A stretch of DNA of 64,000 bases from Nipponacmea schrenckii (lineage: Eukaryota; Mollusca; Gastropoda; Lottiidae): contig JAUJPP010000011.1 in the NCBI GenBank assembly GCA_030562195.1, forward strand, positions 186,001 through 250,000, given 5' to 3'. Below, piece after piece: positions 35,401-50,400 of the stretch. How positions within the stretch are numbered: the first letter of the stretch is position 1; each line of letters starts with the position of its first letter. The translations under genes and the position numbers were made by a program. The notes beneath the pieces are model-generated. The model did not search any database. It was not told the DNA's origin and saw only the letters and a program-made list of their open reading frames with translations.

Positions 35401-38400
35401 TTCTTTATTTCCACACCCAATCCGTCTTCTTTTGCATACCTGATTCCTACATTTTACGCTAACATATTAAAATTTCACAATTATTTAAATACAACTGAAC
35501 ATTCCCCTTCTAATCTAGACTTATTTTCATTATGCTCCGCAACTTTGACAACCACTGGCAAGAAGCCAGACATCGCAACACTTATCGCCATCCAAACCAA
35601 CATCACGAACCCTATAACGGCCCAGTATTCCATCGACCTCTACCATCTACCAATCGTCGACCACCAACCAATCAAGCTATTTATACCCCACCACACCAAC
35701 GACCTACCCACAATGAAAACGTCAGCTGTTGACGCCAATATTAGATCCCTCAACCGGACATGGCTCTCTAAGGTAACGCAGACCCTGATCGACCATTACC
35801 AAGCAACCCTGCAGGAGAAACTCACCTTCATCCGAACCAAGTCTTTATCACAACCAACCATCGACCGCATTATTTCCCATGCCCTCTCATGGGCCCGTCG
35901 ATCCTATGGGAAACGTCTTACTCAACCTGTGATTGCCAAGTTCTCCCAAACGATAAACGAAACCAAGACCAGAGTAACCATATCCTTACCAACTGAAATG
36001 GAGATTGATCCACAAACTCCTGCACCAACAAGAGTCACCACCATGTCGAACCAGACACCTAAACGAGCCCGCAGTTCACCATCCCCTAGTCCAGCAGATT
36101 TTGGTAAACGTTCTCGTAGAGAACCACCATGTCGAACCAGACACCTAAACGAGCCCGCAGTTCACCATCCCCTAGTCCAGCAGATTTTGGTAAACGTTCT
36201 CGTAGAGAAGGAACCCCCCTTCTCTTTTCCCTTTCAGATTCCTCGCCTACACCATCTGAATCTTCACCACGTGACCCAGGTTCGGTCGACCTTTCTTCCT
36301 TCTGTAAGTTTTTGGATCAACAAACCACCCCGAATTCTCCAACCAGGTCAAGTCGTGTGCCCAGACCATCTCCACCACGAACCAGATCTCAGTCCGTACC
36401 CAATGCCACATTTGTAACAACAACCAATCCAGTACCTATCACCCCGTCGACAACCATTATATCCGCTACCAAACCGTTTTATCACCAAACCAAGGACAAG
36501 TCATCATGGAATCTACCTGCTCTACAGAAATCTACTTTAATTATTGGGTCCTCAAACCTCAACCGAATTACCAAAACAGCTCCAGACCCCGAAATACACT
36601 CGTACCCTGGTGCCACATCCAGTCCATCCTTGAATCTTACGACCAAGATCATAAACCGGCTACGATCATTCTGCATGTAGGCCTCAACAATCGTGACCAG
36701 TTAGCCAAAACCTCATTTAACCAAGCCCAGAAATTAATTTCCACAGCCAACCAAACCTTTCCTAGCTCCAAGATCATCTTCTCATGTATACCTATCTCTA
36801 ATAAAATCTCTAAGAAAGCCCAGCAGAATCTTAAGACATTCAACGATATGATGATGAACTCCGACACTGAGAACGCAACAATCCTGTCACCCTACGAAGA
36901 AGAATTCGAACCAGTTGATAATCTTCATTGGTCTCCGGAAACAGCCAACAATATATACTTGTTTTGGATACACCAGCTTCAAGCACCGGGTAAGTCTTTT
37001 TGAACTAATTACTGGGGATAAAAATATTGAGAGGCCGTCGCTAGGCCAAACCGTCGTTAACTTAAGCCGAAAAATTCTCACACCCCTCCAGCATTCAATC
37101 TTAGACCGTGGACTTAAATTTATTCCGACTCCTAAAATTTCCTAACCTTGATTATCTTCAACCGTCTATTCAACGATTTCAACGGAATCTCAGTTGCACA
37201 TACTTTTTTCGAAACCACCCTCCACGCGGTGCTAGAACAATGTTTATTCCTAAATCCACGTGGAAACCACCTAAAACCGCTATCCACCCAGAAATATTAA
37301 ACGTATTTACAAGTATGAATAACCAAATATCAAATCTTTCCATAACACACGAGAAGCCTAATCTAACGCGATTAGAATGTGAAGCATTAAATGTACTTAA
37401 AAAAGACGATAGCATTGTAATTAAAAAGAGTGACAAAGGTTCATGTTGCGTTATATTAAATAGGGAAGATTATATTGCAGAAGCAGAGCATCAATTGAAT
37501 AATCCTGAACACTATGCAATTTTACCGGGGCCGATTTTTAAAGAAACTGCTAATATGATAAACAATATTCTTGCCGACTTAGTTAAAACAAGTCATTTAA
37601 AACAGAAACAATATGACTATCTTTCTGCCAAACCTGATTGCCGCGAGAGACACTTATACACTTTGCCGAAAATTCATAAGAATCCTACCAAGGATTGGTT
37701 CATGCCTAATAGAATCCCTAAAGGGCCCCCCGATTATCTCTGACTGTGGTAGTGAGTCTTATGCAGTGTCAGAATACAGATCCAGACAGACCCGCCGATG
37801 CAATTCTACAGCTTTTGGAGATTTGTCTTAGTCGCAATGATTTCACATTTAATGGTAAAACATATCTACAAACCTCAGGTACAGCCATGGGCAAACGATT
37901 CGCCCCTTCATACGCAAACCTTTTCATGGCAGAGTGGGAACGTGAGGTATTACCCCTTTGTCCATTTGACCCACTTTTCTATGGACGCTTCTTAGATGAC
38001 ATTTTCATGGTTTGGACTTACTCCATAGAACAATTTTGGCAATTTTTTTAAATCCTCAACAACCACCACCCGTCCATCAAACTAACAGCCAACGTCAGTC
38101 ACAAAAGCATAGATTTTCTCGATACTACTGTTTTTAAAGGAGATTCCATAGCAGAGACTAATAAATTAGATATTAAAGTATATTTCAAAGAAACCGACAC
38201 TCATCAACTTTTGCATAAGAGCTCATTTCATCCAAAACATACATTCTCTGGAATAATTAAGTCACAAGTTTTACGATTTCACCGAATTTGCACAAGGTCT
38301 TCTGATTTCAACCAAGCCTGTACGATTGTTTTCTCAAAACTGATAGAGCGTGGATACTCTAAACGATTTTTACGAAACATAAAAAAATTTCCCCATTAGC

Positions 38401-41400
38401 ACAGTTAGCAGCTAAAAATAGACTTTATGCCGAAGTGCCTCCAGGTTTAAGGAGTGCCCCATGTATGTCAACCAGATGCAAACATGTCCCTTTATATCAG
38501 AAACGCATTATTTCCTAAGTAACTCTACGAATAAAAGATACCCGATCCAAGAGCACCTAACATGTGAAAACTCGAATGTAATATACTTAATTCATGTAAA
38601 AAATGTCCCAAGCAATATATCGGGGAAACAAAGAACAAATTACGCACTCGTTTTAATGCTCACAGATCAGATATTAAAATTTAAAAAAAGACAAGCCTGT
38701 TTCTAACCATTTCAATCTTGACGACCATTCACTTGACGATCTCACCCTAACCCCAATTGAGCGCATAGAAATCGACTTGCCCGAAGATGAAACTACCAAA
38801 ATCCGTCAATCTAGAGAAGCCCATTGGATTGAGATATTGAATACGGCAAGACCCATAGGACTTAATATTCACCACAGTGTAGGCATAGCACCCTTTGTAG
38901 TTCCATTTAATACAACCCATTATAAGAGTCTTCAAGAGAAATTTCCTCATGTCTATAAACAGAAAATGATAGTGGCATATTAAAAAATTCAGAACTTAAA
39001 TGAAAACCTTGTTCATAGCAAACTAAAAATAATCTGTACTTAACAGGTACTATACTCCTCGCCCATCGGGCGAGTTATTTTATTTTTTCTAATTTCAGAT
39101 CAGAAGAGAAGAAAATCACCCAACAGATCCAGATCCCAATTTCTCAATAAGATATTTGTTCCACCCTAGGCCTGTACATTTGGGAGATTCAATCCCTCCC
39201 TTCCCCGAAATGTAATAAAGAAAGTTGTATTTAAGAACAAAATGTAATAAAAAAAAACAGCACGTTACTTGAGAACAAAGTGTAAAGAACAAAATGTAAT
39301 AAGAAAAGGCAGAACGTTATTCAAGAATGTAATAAAGAAAGACAGCACGTTACTTGAGAACAAACTGTAATAATGAAAGTTATATTTAAGAACAAAATGT
39401 AAAAAAAAACAGCACGTTACTTGAGAACAAAGTGTAAAGAACAAAATGTAATAAGAAAAGGCAGAACGTTATTCAAGAATGTAATATAGAAAGACAGCAA
39501 CGTTCTTGAGAACAAACTGTAATAGAGAAGGACAAAACGTTCATAGAAATAAAACTGTAGTAGAGAAAGACAGTACGTTCATTGAAACAAAATTGTAATG
39601 ATAAAGAAAGTTATATTTAAGAACAAAATTTAATATGAAAGGGCAGCACGTTATTCAAGAATGTAATAAAGAAAGACAGCAACGTTCTTGAGAACAAAAT
39701 GTAATAAAGAAAGACAGCAATGTTATAGAGAAGGACAATACGTTCATAGAAATAAAATTGTAATGATAAAGAAAGTTATATTTAACAACAAAATGTAATA
39801 TGAAAAGGCAGCAAGTTATTCAAGAATGTAATAAAGAAAGACAGCAACGTTCTTGAGAACAAAATGTAATAAAGAAAGACAGCAATGTTATAGAGAAAGA
39901 CAGTACGTTCATTGAAACAAAATTGTAATGATAAAGAAAGACAGCAACGTTCTTGAGAACAAACTGTAATAGAGAAGGACAATACGTTCATAGAAATAAA
40001 ACTGTAGTAGAAAAGACAGTACGTTCATTGAAAAAGAAAGTTATATTTAAGAACAAAATGTAATATGATAAGGCAGCACGTTATTCAATAATGTAATAAA
40101 TAAAGACATCACGGTTCTTGAGAACAAAATGTAATAAAGAAAGACAGCAACGTTCTTGAGAACAAACTATAATAAAGAAAGACAGCAACGTTCTTGAGAA
40201 CAAAATGTAATAAAGAAAGACAGCAACGTTCTTGAGAACAAAATGTAATAAAGAAAGACAGCAACGTTCTTGAGAACAAACTGTAATAGAGAAGGACAAT
40301 ACGTTCATAGAAATAAAACTGTAGTAGAAAAGACAGTACGTTCATTGAAAAAGAAAGTTATATTTAAGAACAAAATGTAATATGAAAAGGCAGCACGTTA
40401 TTCAAGAATGTAATAAAGAAAGACAGCACGTTACTTGAGAACAATCTTTAATAAAGAAAGACAGCAGCTTACTTGAGAAGAAACTGTTATAAAGAAAGAT
40501 AGCAGCTTACTTGAGAACAAAGTGTAATAAAGAAAGACAGCAAGTGTCTTGAGAACAAACTGTTATAAAGAAAGACAGCAACTTACTTGAGAACAAACTG
40601 TAATAAAGAAAGACAGCAGCTTACTTGAGAACAAACTGTAATTAAGAAAGACAGCAGCTTACTTGAGAACAAACTGTAATTAAGAAAGACAGCAGCTTAC
40701 TTGAGAACAAACTGTAATTAAGAAAGACAGCACGTTACTTGAGAAAAAACTGTAATACAGAAAGACAGCAGCTTACTTGAGAACAAACTGTAATTAAGAA
40801 AGACAGCAGCTTACTTGAGAACAAACTGTAATTAAGAATGACAGCACGTTACTTGAGAACAAACTGTAATACAGAAAGACAGCAGCTTACTTGAGAACAA
40901 ACTGTAATACAGAAAGACAGCAGCTTACTTGAGAACAAACTGTAATTAAGAAAGACAGCAGCTTACTTGAGAACAAACTGTAATACAGAAAGACAGCAAC
41001 TTACTTGAGAACAAACTGTAATTAAGAAAGACAGCACGTTACTTGAGAACAAACTGTAATTAAGAATGACAGCACGTTACTTGAGAACAAACTGTAATTA
41101 AGAAAGACAGCAGCTTACTTGAGAACAAACTGTAATACAGAAAGACAGCAGCTTACTTGAGAACAAAATGTAATTAAGAAAGACAGCACGTTACTTGAGA
41201 ACAAACTGCAATACAGAAAGACAGCAACTTACTTGAGAACAAACTGTAATTAAGAAAGACAGCACGTTACTTGAGAACAAACTGTAATACAGAAAGACAG
41301 CAGCTTACTTGAGAACAAACTGTAATTAAGAAAGACGGCAGCTTACTTGAGAACAAACTGTAATTAAGAAAGACAGCAGCTTACTTGAGAACAAACTGTA

Positions 41401-44400
41401 ATTAAGAAAGACAGCAGCTTACTTGAGAACAAACTGTAGTTAAGAAAGACAGCACGTTACTTGAGAACAAACTGTAATACAGAAAGACAGCAGCTTACTT
41501 GAGAACAAACTGTAATAAAGAAAGACAGCAGCTTACTTGAGAACAAACTGTAATTAAGAAAGACAGCAGCTTACTTGAGAACAAACTGTAATTAAGAAAG
41601 ACAGCACGTTACTTGAGAACAAACTGTATTACAGAAAGACAGCAGCTTACTTGAGAACAAAATGTTAAGAAAGTTATATTCAAGAACAAAATGTAATAAA
41701 AAAAAGACAGCAAGTTTCTTGAGAACAAACTGTAATAAAGAAAGTTATATTTAAGAACAAAATGTAATAAAGAAAGACAGCACGGTACTTGAGAACAAAC
41801 TGTAATAAAGAAAGTTATATTTAAGAACAAAATGTAATAAAAAAAAACAGCACGTTACTTGAGAACAAAGTGTAAAGAAAGTAATATTTAAGAACAAAAT
41901 TTAATAATAAAAGGCAGAACGTTATTCAAGAACGTAATAAAGAAAGACAGCAAGTTTCTTGAGAACAAAGTGTAATTAAGAAAGACAGTAAGTGTCTAGA
42001 GAACTAGGTATATAGACTGCATATTAGAGTAATTTATGAAGAGGTATTATGGTTTTTTAATTGTAATCCTTACCATATATTTCAACTTCACATAAAATAA
42101 ACCATACCCTTTTATAAGAAGAGCGACTGATATTAACATAACGACCAATTAAAGTCCTACTACATTCTATCGGGTATACAGCTGTAGGGTTCAATGTACT
42201 AGTATGTTTAAAACATAATTCATTATCAATATGTACAGAAAATCCTTTAAAACTGGATAAATCTGAAATGTCAAGAAGAAAAGAAAGACAGGAAAGAATA
42301 CAAACTAATAACAAAAAGCCAAAAATAAATAGGAAAATATGATTTTATGAATAATTTTACTTCATCAGAGAGTCCCCATTGAGAATAAAAAAATTGTCTC
42401 TATCAGACAATCCTCTGCAGTTTCCGTTTAGCTTTACGTAATTGTCTTGATATGTTGCAAAACCATAGCGGTAGACCGTTTGTTTTTCCGTTCTATTTTA
42501 AAAAAGAGCACTTACAAAAGTTATGGATAAACAACTTTAAAAACCTTATAGAGTATTCTTTTCGTAAATCTATAAACCACCAGACCCAGGAAGAATGCAT
42601 GTCACTACATCTGTTACTGATACTTGTAGAATTATATCCATCTACTGCTAGTGTTGGACCATAATTCTTATATATGTTAGTTTGATTGACAGAAGTAGAA
42701 TCTAAAGCTATATTCTCTGAAATAAGAAATTGTTTACAGATTATTAGAATTACAGAAATATTTAACAAAAAATTGGATACTCATGGGTTAACTTTGTCAA
42801 ATGTGGCAACCCTTTTTCGAGTGCTCGTAATCTTGTTAGTATTTTCATACCAAATGGTACATGGCTAAAAGGCAAACTGTTTTATGGGTAGAGAATAATA
42901 TCAATACCTTGTTGACAAGAAGGTCCTCCCCAGCCTCTTAAACATCCACGTGTACATCCACCAGTTGTAGAGTCACATCTTTCATTATTTAAACAATGAC
43001 AGGTATATCTATTGTTAAATCCAAAACTATAACCTAAAAATATAACAATATGAAATTTATTAAAACAAACACTATTTACAGTATCACATCCTATATTATT
43101 TAAACAATAAGTGATATAACTATTGTTAAATATAAAGTTATAACCTGAAAATATACAATGTAACAGTATAACATTTATTATAACCAATACTAGTTACAGT
43201 ATCATATCTTGCATTATATAAACTATGCCAGGTTTATCTATTGTTAAATATAAAACTAAAACCTGAAAATATAACAATATTATAATCATTATAACATACA
43301 CTAGTTACAGTATCACAGTCCATAACAGCATAATATATAGATAACAACATAGAGAACAATATTATCAAATGTTTAATAAAAACTTATGAATATTGATTAC
43401 TTAATCGTTTAATTGTAAATATTGTATAAGAAATGTTTTAATATGCACTTTTTGTCAATGCTACAGCATTATGTTTTGTACATGCACATGCTAACGCAAT
43501 AAACTTATCTTATCTTAACCAGACATTTACGGCGTTACAGGTGGTCAGGTATAGATGATAAAAGTAAGGCAACGTTGGAGCATTAGAACAGCACTCCTGT
43601 TCCCACAGAGAGTGAAGGGCAATGAGGGATAAAAAAGTGAAAGAAGAGTGTGTTGATATGTTGAATATCTTTCTGGTATTATGCACCATTTATNNNNNNN
43701 NNNNNNNNNNNNNNNNNNNNNNNNNNNNNNNNNNNNNNNNNNNNNNNNNNNNNNNNNNNNNNNNNNNNNNNNNNNNNNNNNNNNNNNNNNNNNNNNNNNN
43801 NNNNNNNNNNNNNNNNNNNNNNNNNNNNNNNNNNNNNNNNNNNNNNNNNNNNNNNNNNNNNNNNNNNNNNNNNNNNNNNNNNNNNNNNNNNNNNNNNNNN
43901 NNNNNNNNNNNNNNNNNNNNNNNNNNNNNNNNNNNNNNNNNNNNNNNNNNNNNNNNNNNNNNNNNNNNNNNNNNNNNNNNNNNNNNNNNNNNNNNNNNNN
44001 NNNNNNNNNNNNNNNNNNNNNNNNNNNNNNNNNNNNNNNNNNNNNNNNNNNNNNNNNNNNNNNNNNNNNNNNNNNNNNNNNNNNNNNNNNNNNNNNNNNN
44101 NNNNNNNNNNNNNNNNNNNNNNNNNNNNNNNNNNNNNNNNNNNNNNNNNNNNNNNNNNNNNNNNNNNNNNNNNNNNNNNNNNNNNNNNNNNNNAAAAAAA
44201 AAACATATTGGATTTAAAAACAGTAAAAAAAATTTTTTATTAAAACAAAAAAAAAAATAATTGGTTTACAAACCAGTATTACACTTGGTTTATCAAAACA
44301 ACAGAAATATAAAATATCCCTGGTTTATCTAACAACAGAAATATAAAATATACTTGGTTTATCTAACAACAGAAATATAAAATAACTTGGTTTATTTTAA

Positions 44401-47400
44401 CAACAGAAATATAAAATATATTGGTTTATCTAACAACAGAAATATAGAATATACTTGGTTTATCTAACAACAGAAATTAAAATATACTTGGTTTATCTAA
44501 CAAAGAAATATAAAATATACTTGGTTTACCCAACAACGAAATATAAAATATACTTGGTTTATCTAAAAGGGGAAATATAAAATATACTTGGTTTATCAAA
44601 CCAACAGAAATATAAAAATACTTGGTTTATCTAACAACAGAAATATAAAAATACTTGGTTTATCTAAAAACAGAAATATAAAATAACTTGGTTTACCCAA
44701 ACAACGAAATATAAAATAACTTGGTTTATCTAAAAAACCCGAAATATAAAATAACTTGGTTTATCTAACAACAGAAATATAAAATAACTTGGTTTATCAA
44801 AACAACAGAAATATAAAATATACTGGTTTATCTAAAAACAGAAATATAAAATATACTTGGTTTATCTAACAACGAAATATAAAATAACTGGTTTATCTAA
44901 CAACAGAAATATAAAATATACTTGGTTTATCTAACAACAGAAATATAAAATATACTTGGTTTATCTAACAACAGAAATATAAAATATACTTGGTTTATCT
45001 AACAACAGAAATATAAAATATACTTGGTTTATCTAACAACAGAAATATAAAATATATTTGGTTTATCTAACAACAGAAATATAAAATATACTTGGTTTAT
45101 CAAACCAACAGAAATATAAAATAACTTGGTTTATCAAAACCAACAGAAATATAAAATAATTTGGTTTATCAAAACCAACAGAAATATAAAATATACTGGT
45201 TTATCAAACCAACAGAAATAAAAAATATACTTGGTTTACCCAACAACAGAAATTAAAATAATTTGGTTTATTTTAACAACAGAAATATAAAATATCCCTT
45301 GGTTTATCTAACAACAGAAATATAAAATATACTTGGTTTATCTAACAAAGAAATATAAAATAAAAATTGGTTTATCAAACCAACAGAAATATAAAATATA
45401 TTTTGGTTTATTTTAACAACAGAAATATAAAATATACTTGGTTTATCAAACCAACAGAAATATAAAATATACTTGGTTTATCTAAAACAGAAATAAAAAA
45501 TTATACTTGGTTTATCTAAAAACGGGAAATATAAAATAACTTGGTTTATTTTAACAACAGAAATATAAAATATACGGGGTTTATCTAAAAACAGAAATAT
45601 AAAATAACTTGGTTTATTTTAACAACAGAAATATAAAAATACTTGGTTTATCTAAAACAGAAATATAAAATATATTTGGTTTATCTAACAACAGAAAATA
45701 AAATTATTTTGGTTTATTTTAACAACAGAAATATAAAAATACTTGGTTTATCTAACAACAGAAATATAAAATATACTTGGTTTATTTTAACAACAAAAAT
45801 ATAAAATATACTTGGTTTATCTTACAACAGAAATATAAAATATACTTGGTTTATCAAACAACAGAAATATAAAATATCCCCGGTTTATCTAACAACAGAA
45901 ATATAAAATATATTTTGGTTTATTTTAACAACAGAAATATAAAATATCTTGGTTTATCAAACCCAAAGAAATATAAAATATACGGGGTTTTATCTAACAA
46001 CAGAAATATAAAATATACTTGGTTTATCTAACAACAGAAATATAAAATATATTTGGTTTTATCTAACAACAGAAATATAAAATTACTTGGTTTATCTAAC
46101 AACAGAAATATAAAATATACTTGGTTTATCTAACAACAGAAATATAAAATATATTTGGTTTACCCAACAACGAAATATAAAATATATTTGGGTTTATCTA
46201 AAAACAGAAATATAAAATATATTTGGTTTATCTAACAAAGAAATATAAAATATACTTGGTTTATCTAACAACAGAAATATAAAATATACTTGGTTTATCT
46301 AACAAAGAAATATAAAATATACTTGGTTTATCAAACCAACAGAAATATAAAATAACTTGGTTTACCCAACAACGAAATATAAAATAACTTGGTTTATCTA
46401 AAAAACCCGAAATATAAAATATATTTGGTTTATCTAACAACAGAAATATAAAATATACTTGGTTTATCTAACAACAGAAATATAAAATAACTTGGTTTAT
46501 CTAAAAACAGAAATATAAAATATACTTGGTTTATCTAACAACGAAATATAAAATATACTTGGTTTACCCAACAACAGAAATATAAAATATACTTGGTTTA
46601 TCTAACAACAGAAATATAAAATATACTTGGTTTATCTAACAACAGAAATATAAAATATACTTGGTTTATCTAAAAAAGGAAATATAAAATATACTTGGTT
46701 TATCAAACCAACAGAAATATAAAAATACTTGGTTTATCTAACAACAGAAATATAAAAATATTTGGTTTATCTAACAACAGAAATATAAAATAACTTGGTT
46801 TATCAAAACCAACAGAAATATAAAATAACTTGGTTTATCAAAACCAACAGAAATATAAAATTTTTTTTGGTTTATCAAACCAACAGAAATATAAAATATA
46901 CTTGGTTTATCTACAACAGAAATATAAAATAGACTTGGTTTATCTAACAACAGAAATATAAAATATACTCGGTTTATCTAACAACAGAAATATAGAATAT
47001 ACTTGGTTTATCTAACAACAGTAATGTAAAATATACTTGGTTTATCTAACAATAGAAATATAAAATATACTTGGTTTATCTAACAACAGAAATATAAAAT
47101 ATACTTGGTTTATCTAACAACAGAAATATAAAATATACTTGGTATATCTAACAACAGAAATATAAAATATACTCGGTTTATCTAACAACAGAAATATAAA
47201 ATACACTTGGTTTATCTAACAACAGAAATATAAAATACACTTGGTTTATCTAAACAACAGAAATATAAAATATACTCGGTTTATCTAACAACAGAAATAT
47301 AAAATATACTTGGTTTATCTAACAACAGAAATGTAAAATATACTTGGTATATCTAACAACAGAAATATAAAATATACTTGGTTTATCTAACAACAGAAAT

Positions 47401-50400
47401 ATAAAATACACTTGGTTTATCTAACAACAGAAATATAAAATACACTTGGTTTATCTAACAACAGAAATATAAAATACACTTGGTTTATCTAACAACAGAA
47501 ATATAAAATGTACTTGGTTTATCTAACAACAGAAATATAAAATGTACTTGGTTTATCTAACAACAGAAATATAAAATATACTTGGTTTATCTAACAACAG
47601 AAATATAAAATATACTCGGTTTATCTAACAACAGAAATATAAAATATACTCGGTTTATCTAACAACAGAAATATAAAATATACTCGGTTTATCTAACAAC
47701 AGAAATATAGAATATACTTGGTTTATCTAACAACAGTAATATAAAATATACTTGGTTTATCTAACAATAGAAATATAAAATATACTTGGTTTATCTAACA
47801 ACAGAAATATAAAATACACTTGGTTTATCTAACAACAGAAATATAAAATACACTTGGTTTATCTAAACAACAGAAATATAAAATATACTCGGTTTATCTA
47901 ACAACAGAAATATAAAATATACTTGGTTTATCTAACAACAGAAATATAAAATATACTTGGCTTATCTAACAACAGAAATATAAAATATACTTGGTTTATC
48001 TAACAACAGAAATATAAAATATACTTGGTTTATCTACCAAAGGAAATATAAAATATACTTGGTTTATCTACAACAGAAATATAAAACATACTTGGTATAT
48101 CTAACAACAGAAATATAAAACATACTTGGTTTATCTAACAACAGAAATATAAAATACACTTGGTTTATCTAAACAACAGAAATATAAAATACACTTGGTT
48201 TATCTAAACAACAGAAATATAAAATATACTCGGTTTATCTAACAACAGAAATATAAAATATACTTGGTTTATCTAACAACAGAAATATAAAATAGACTTG
48301 GTTTATCTAACAACAGAAATATAAAATATACTCGGTTTATCTAACAACAGAAATATAGAATATACTTGGTTTATCTAACAACAGTAATGTAAAATATACT
48401 TGGTTTATCTAACAATAGAAATATAAAATATACTTGGTTTATCTAACAACAGAAATATAAAATATACTTGGTTTATCTACCAAAGGAAATATAAAATATA
48501 CTTGGTTTATCTACCAACAGAAATATAAAACATACTTGGTATATCTAACAACAGAAATATAAAACATACTTGGTTTATCTAACAACAGAAATATAAAATA
48601 CACTTGGTTTATCTAAACAACAGAAATATAAAATACACTTGGTTTATCTAAACAACAGAAATATAAAATACACTTGGTTTATCTAACAACAGAAATATAA
48701 AATACACTTGGTTTATCTAAACAACAGAAATATAAAATATACTCGGTTTATCTAACAAGAAATATAAAATATACTTGGTTTATCTAACAACAGAAATATA
48801 AAATAGACTCGGTTTATCTAACAACAGAAATATAAAATATACTTGGTTTATCTAACAACAGAAATATAAAATATACTTGGTTTATCTAACAACAGAAATA
48901 TAAAATATACTTGGTTTATCCAACAACAGAAATATAAAATATACTTGGTTTATCTAACAACAGAAATATAAAATATACTTGGTTTATCTAACAACAGAAA
49001 TATAAAATATACTTGGTTTATCTAACAACAGAAATATAAAATACACTTGGTTTATCTAAACAACAGAAATATAAAATACACTTGGTTTATCTAAACAACA
49101 GAAATATAAAATATACTCGGTTTATCTAACAACAGAAATATAAAATATACTTGGTTTATCTAACAACAGAAATATAAAATATACTTGGTTTATCTAACAA
49201 CAGAAATATAAAATATACTTGGTTTATCTAACAACTGAAATATAAAATATACTTGGTTTATCTAACAACGGAAATATGAAATATACTTGGTTTATCTAAC
49301 AACAGATATATAAAATATACTTGGTTTATCTACCAACAGAAATATAAAATATACTTGGTTTATCTAACAACAGAAATATAAAAATATACTTGGTTTATCT
49401 AATAACAGAAATATAACATATACTTGGTTTATCTAACAACAGAAATATAAAATATACTTGGTTTATCTAACAACAGAAATATAAAATATACTTGGTTTAT
49501 CTAACAACAGAAATATAAAATATACTTTGTTTATCTAACAACAGATATATAAAATATACTTGGTTTATCTAACAACAGAAATATAAAATATACTTGGTTT
49601 ATCTAACAATAGAAATATAAAATATACTTGGTTTATCTAACAACAGAAATATAAAATATACTTGGTTTATCTAACAACAGAAATATAAAATATACTTGTT
49701 TTATCTAACAACAGATATAAAAAAATATATTTGGGTTTTATCTAACAACAGAAATATAAAATATACTTGGTTTATCTACCAACAGAAATATAAAATATAC
49801 TTGGTTTATCTAACAACAGAAATATAAAATATACTTGGTTTATCTAATAACAGAAATATAAAATATACTTGGTTTATCTAACAACAGAAATATAAAATAT
49901 ACCTGTTTTATCTAACAACAGATATAAAAAAATATACTTGGTTTATCCAACAACAGAAATATAAAATATACTTGGTTTATCTAACAACAGATATATAAAA
50001 TATACTTGGTTTATCTAACAACAGAAATATAAAATATACTTGGTTTATCTAACAACAGAAATATAAAATATACTTGGTTTATCTAACAACAGAAATATAA
50101 AATATACTTGGTTTATCTAACAACAGAAATATAAATCATACAAATGGTTTCTGAATCTAATCTACTTACACTGAACATCTAGAATAACAGTATCAGATTT
50201 ACTACTACCATATCTATTGTCTGCTGAACATGATAGAGTTTGACCATTTTGATTTTTATTTGGTGTCAACTGGAAAGATGATGATGTTGATAATGTTTGA
50301 TTTGTTTCTACTATAAACCATCTATAATTTATTACTGGATCAGGATTATTGGTGACTTTACAATTCATTGTGGTAGACACTCCATTTACTAGATTTAGAC

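Larger units (their letters stand above)
35304..39208 (+). mobile_element. Penelope-like retroelement with SGNH domain, dead copy
   Basis: 3.9 kb inserted inside the 38-bp satellite, opposite strand to gene B. In order: a basic/Ser-Pro-rich N-terminal region, an SGNH-hydrolase-like domain, a Penelope-type reverse transcriptase and a GIY-YIG endonuclease. It has at least six frame breaks and lacks RT motif A, so it cannot move on its own. A strong hairpin (ctcgccc-atc-gggcgag, 39058-39074) lies in the 3' untranslated part. Satellite unit sequence 'taataaagaaa' flanks both sides, so a target duplication cannot be told from the repeat itself. Ends are approximate. Confidence 0.8.

Noticed and set aside
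39058..39074. GC hairpin followed by T's as a bacterial-type terminator
   Set aside because: Eukaryotic context inside a retroelement 3' region; more likely an RT-recognition or chance structure. I also looked for a hammerhead ribozyme core nearby and saw none.
44194..50140. Regular 34-bp repeats as a CRISPR-like array
   Set aside because: Repeats are contiguous without spacers, the DNA is eukaryotic, and no cas-like genes exist.
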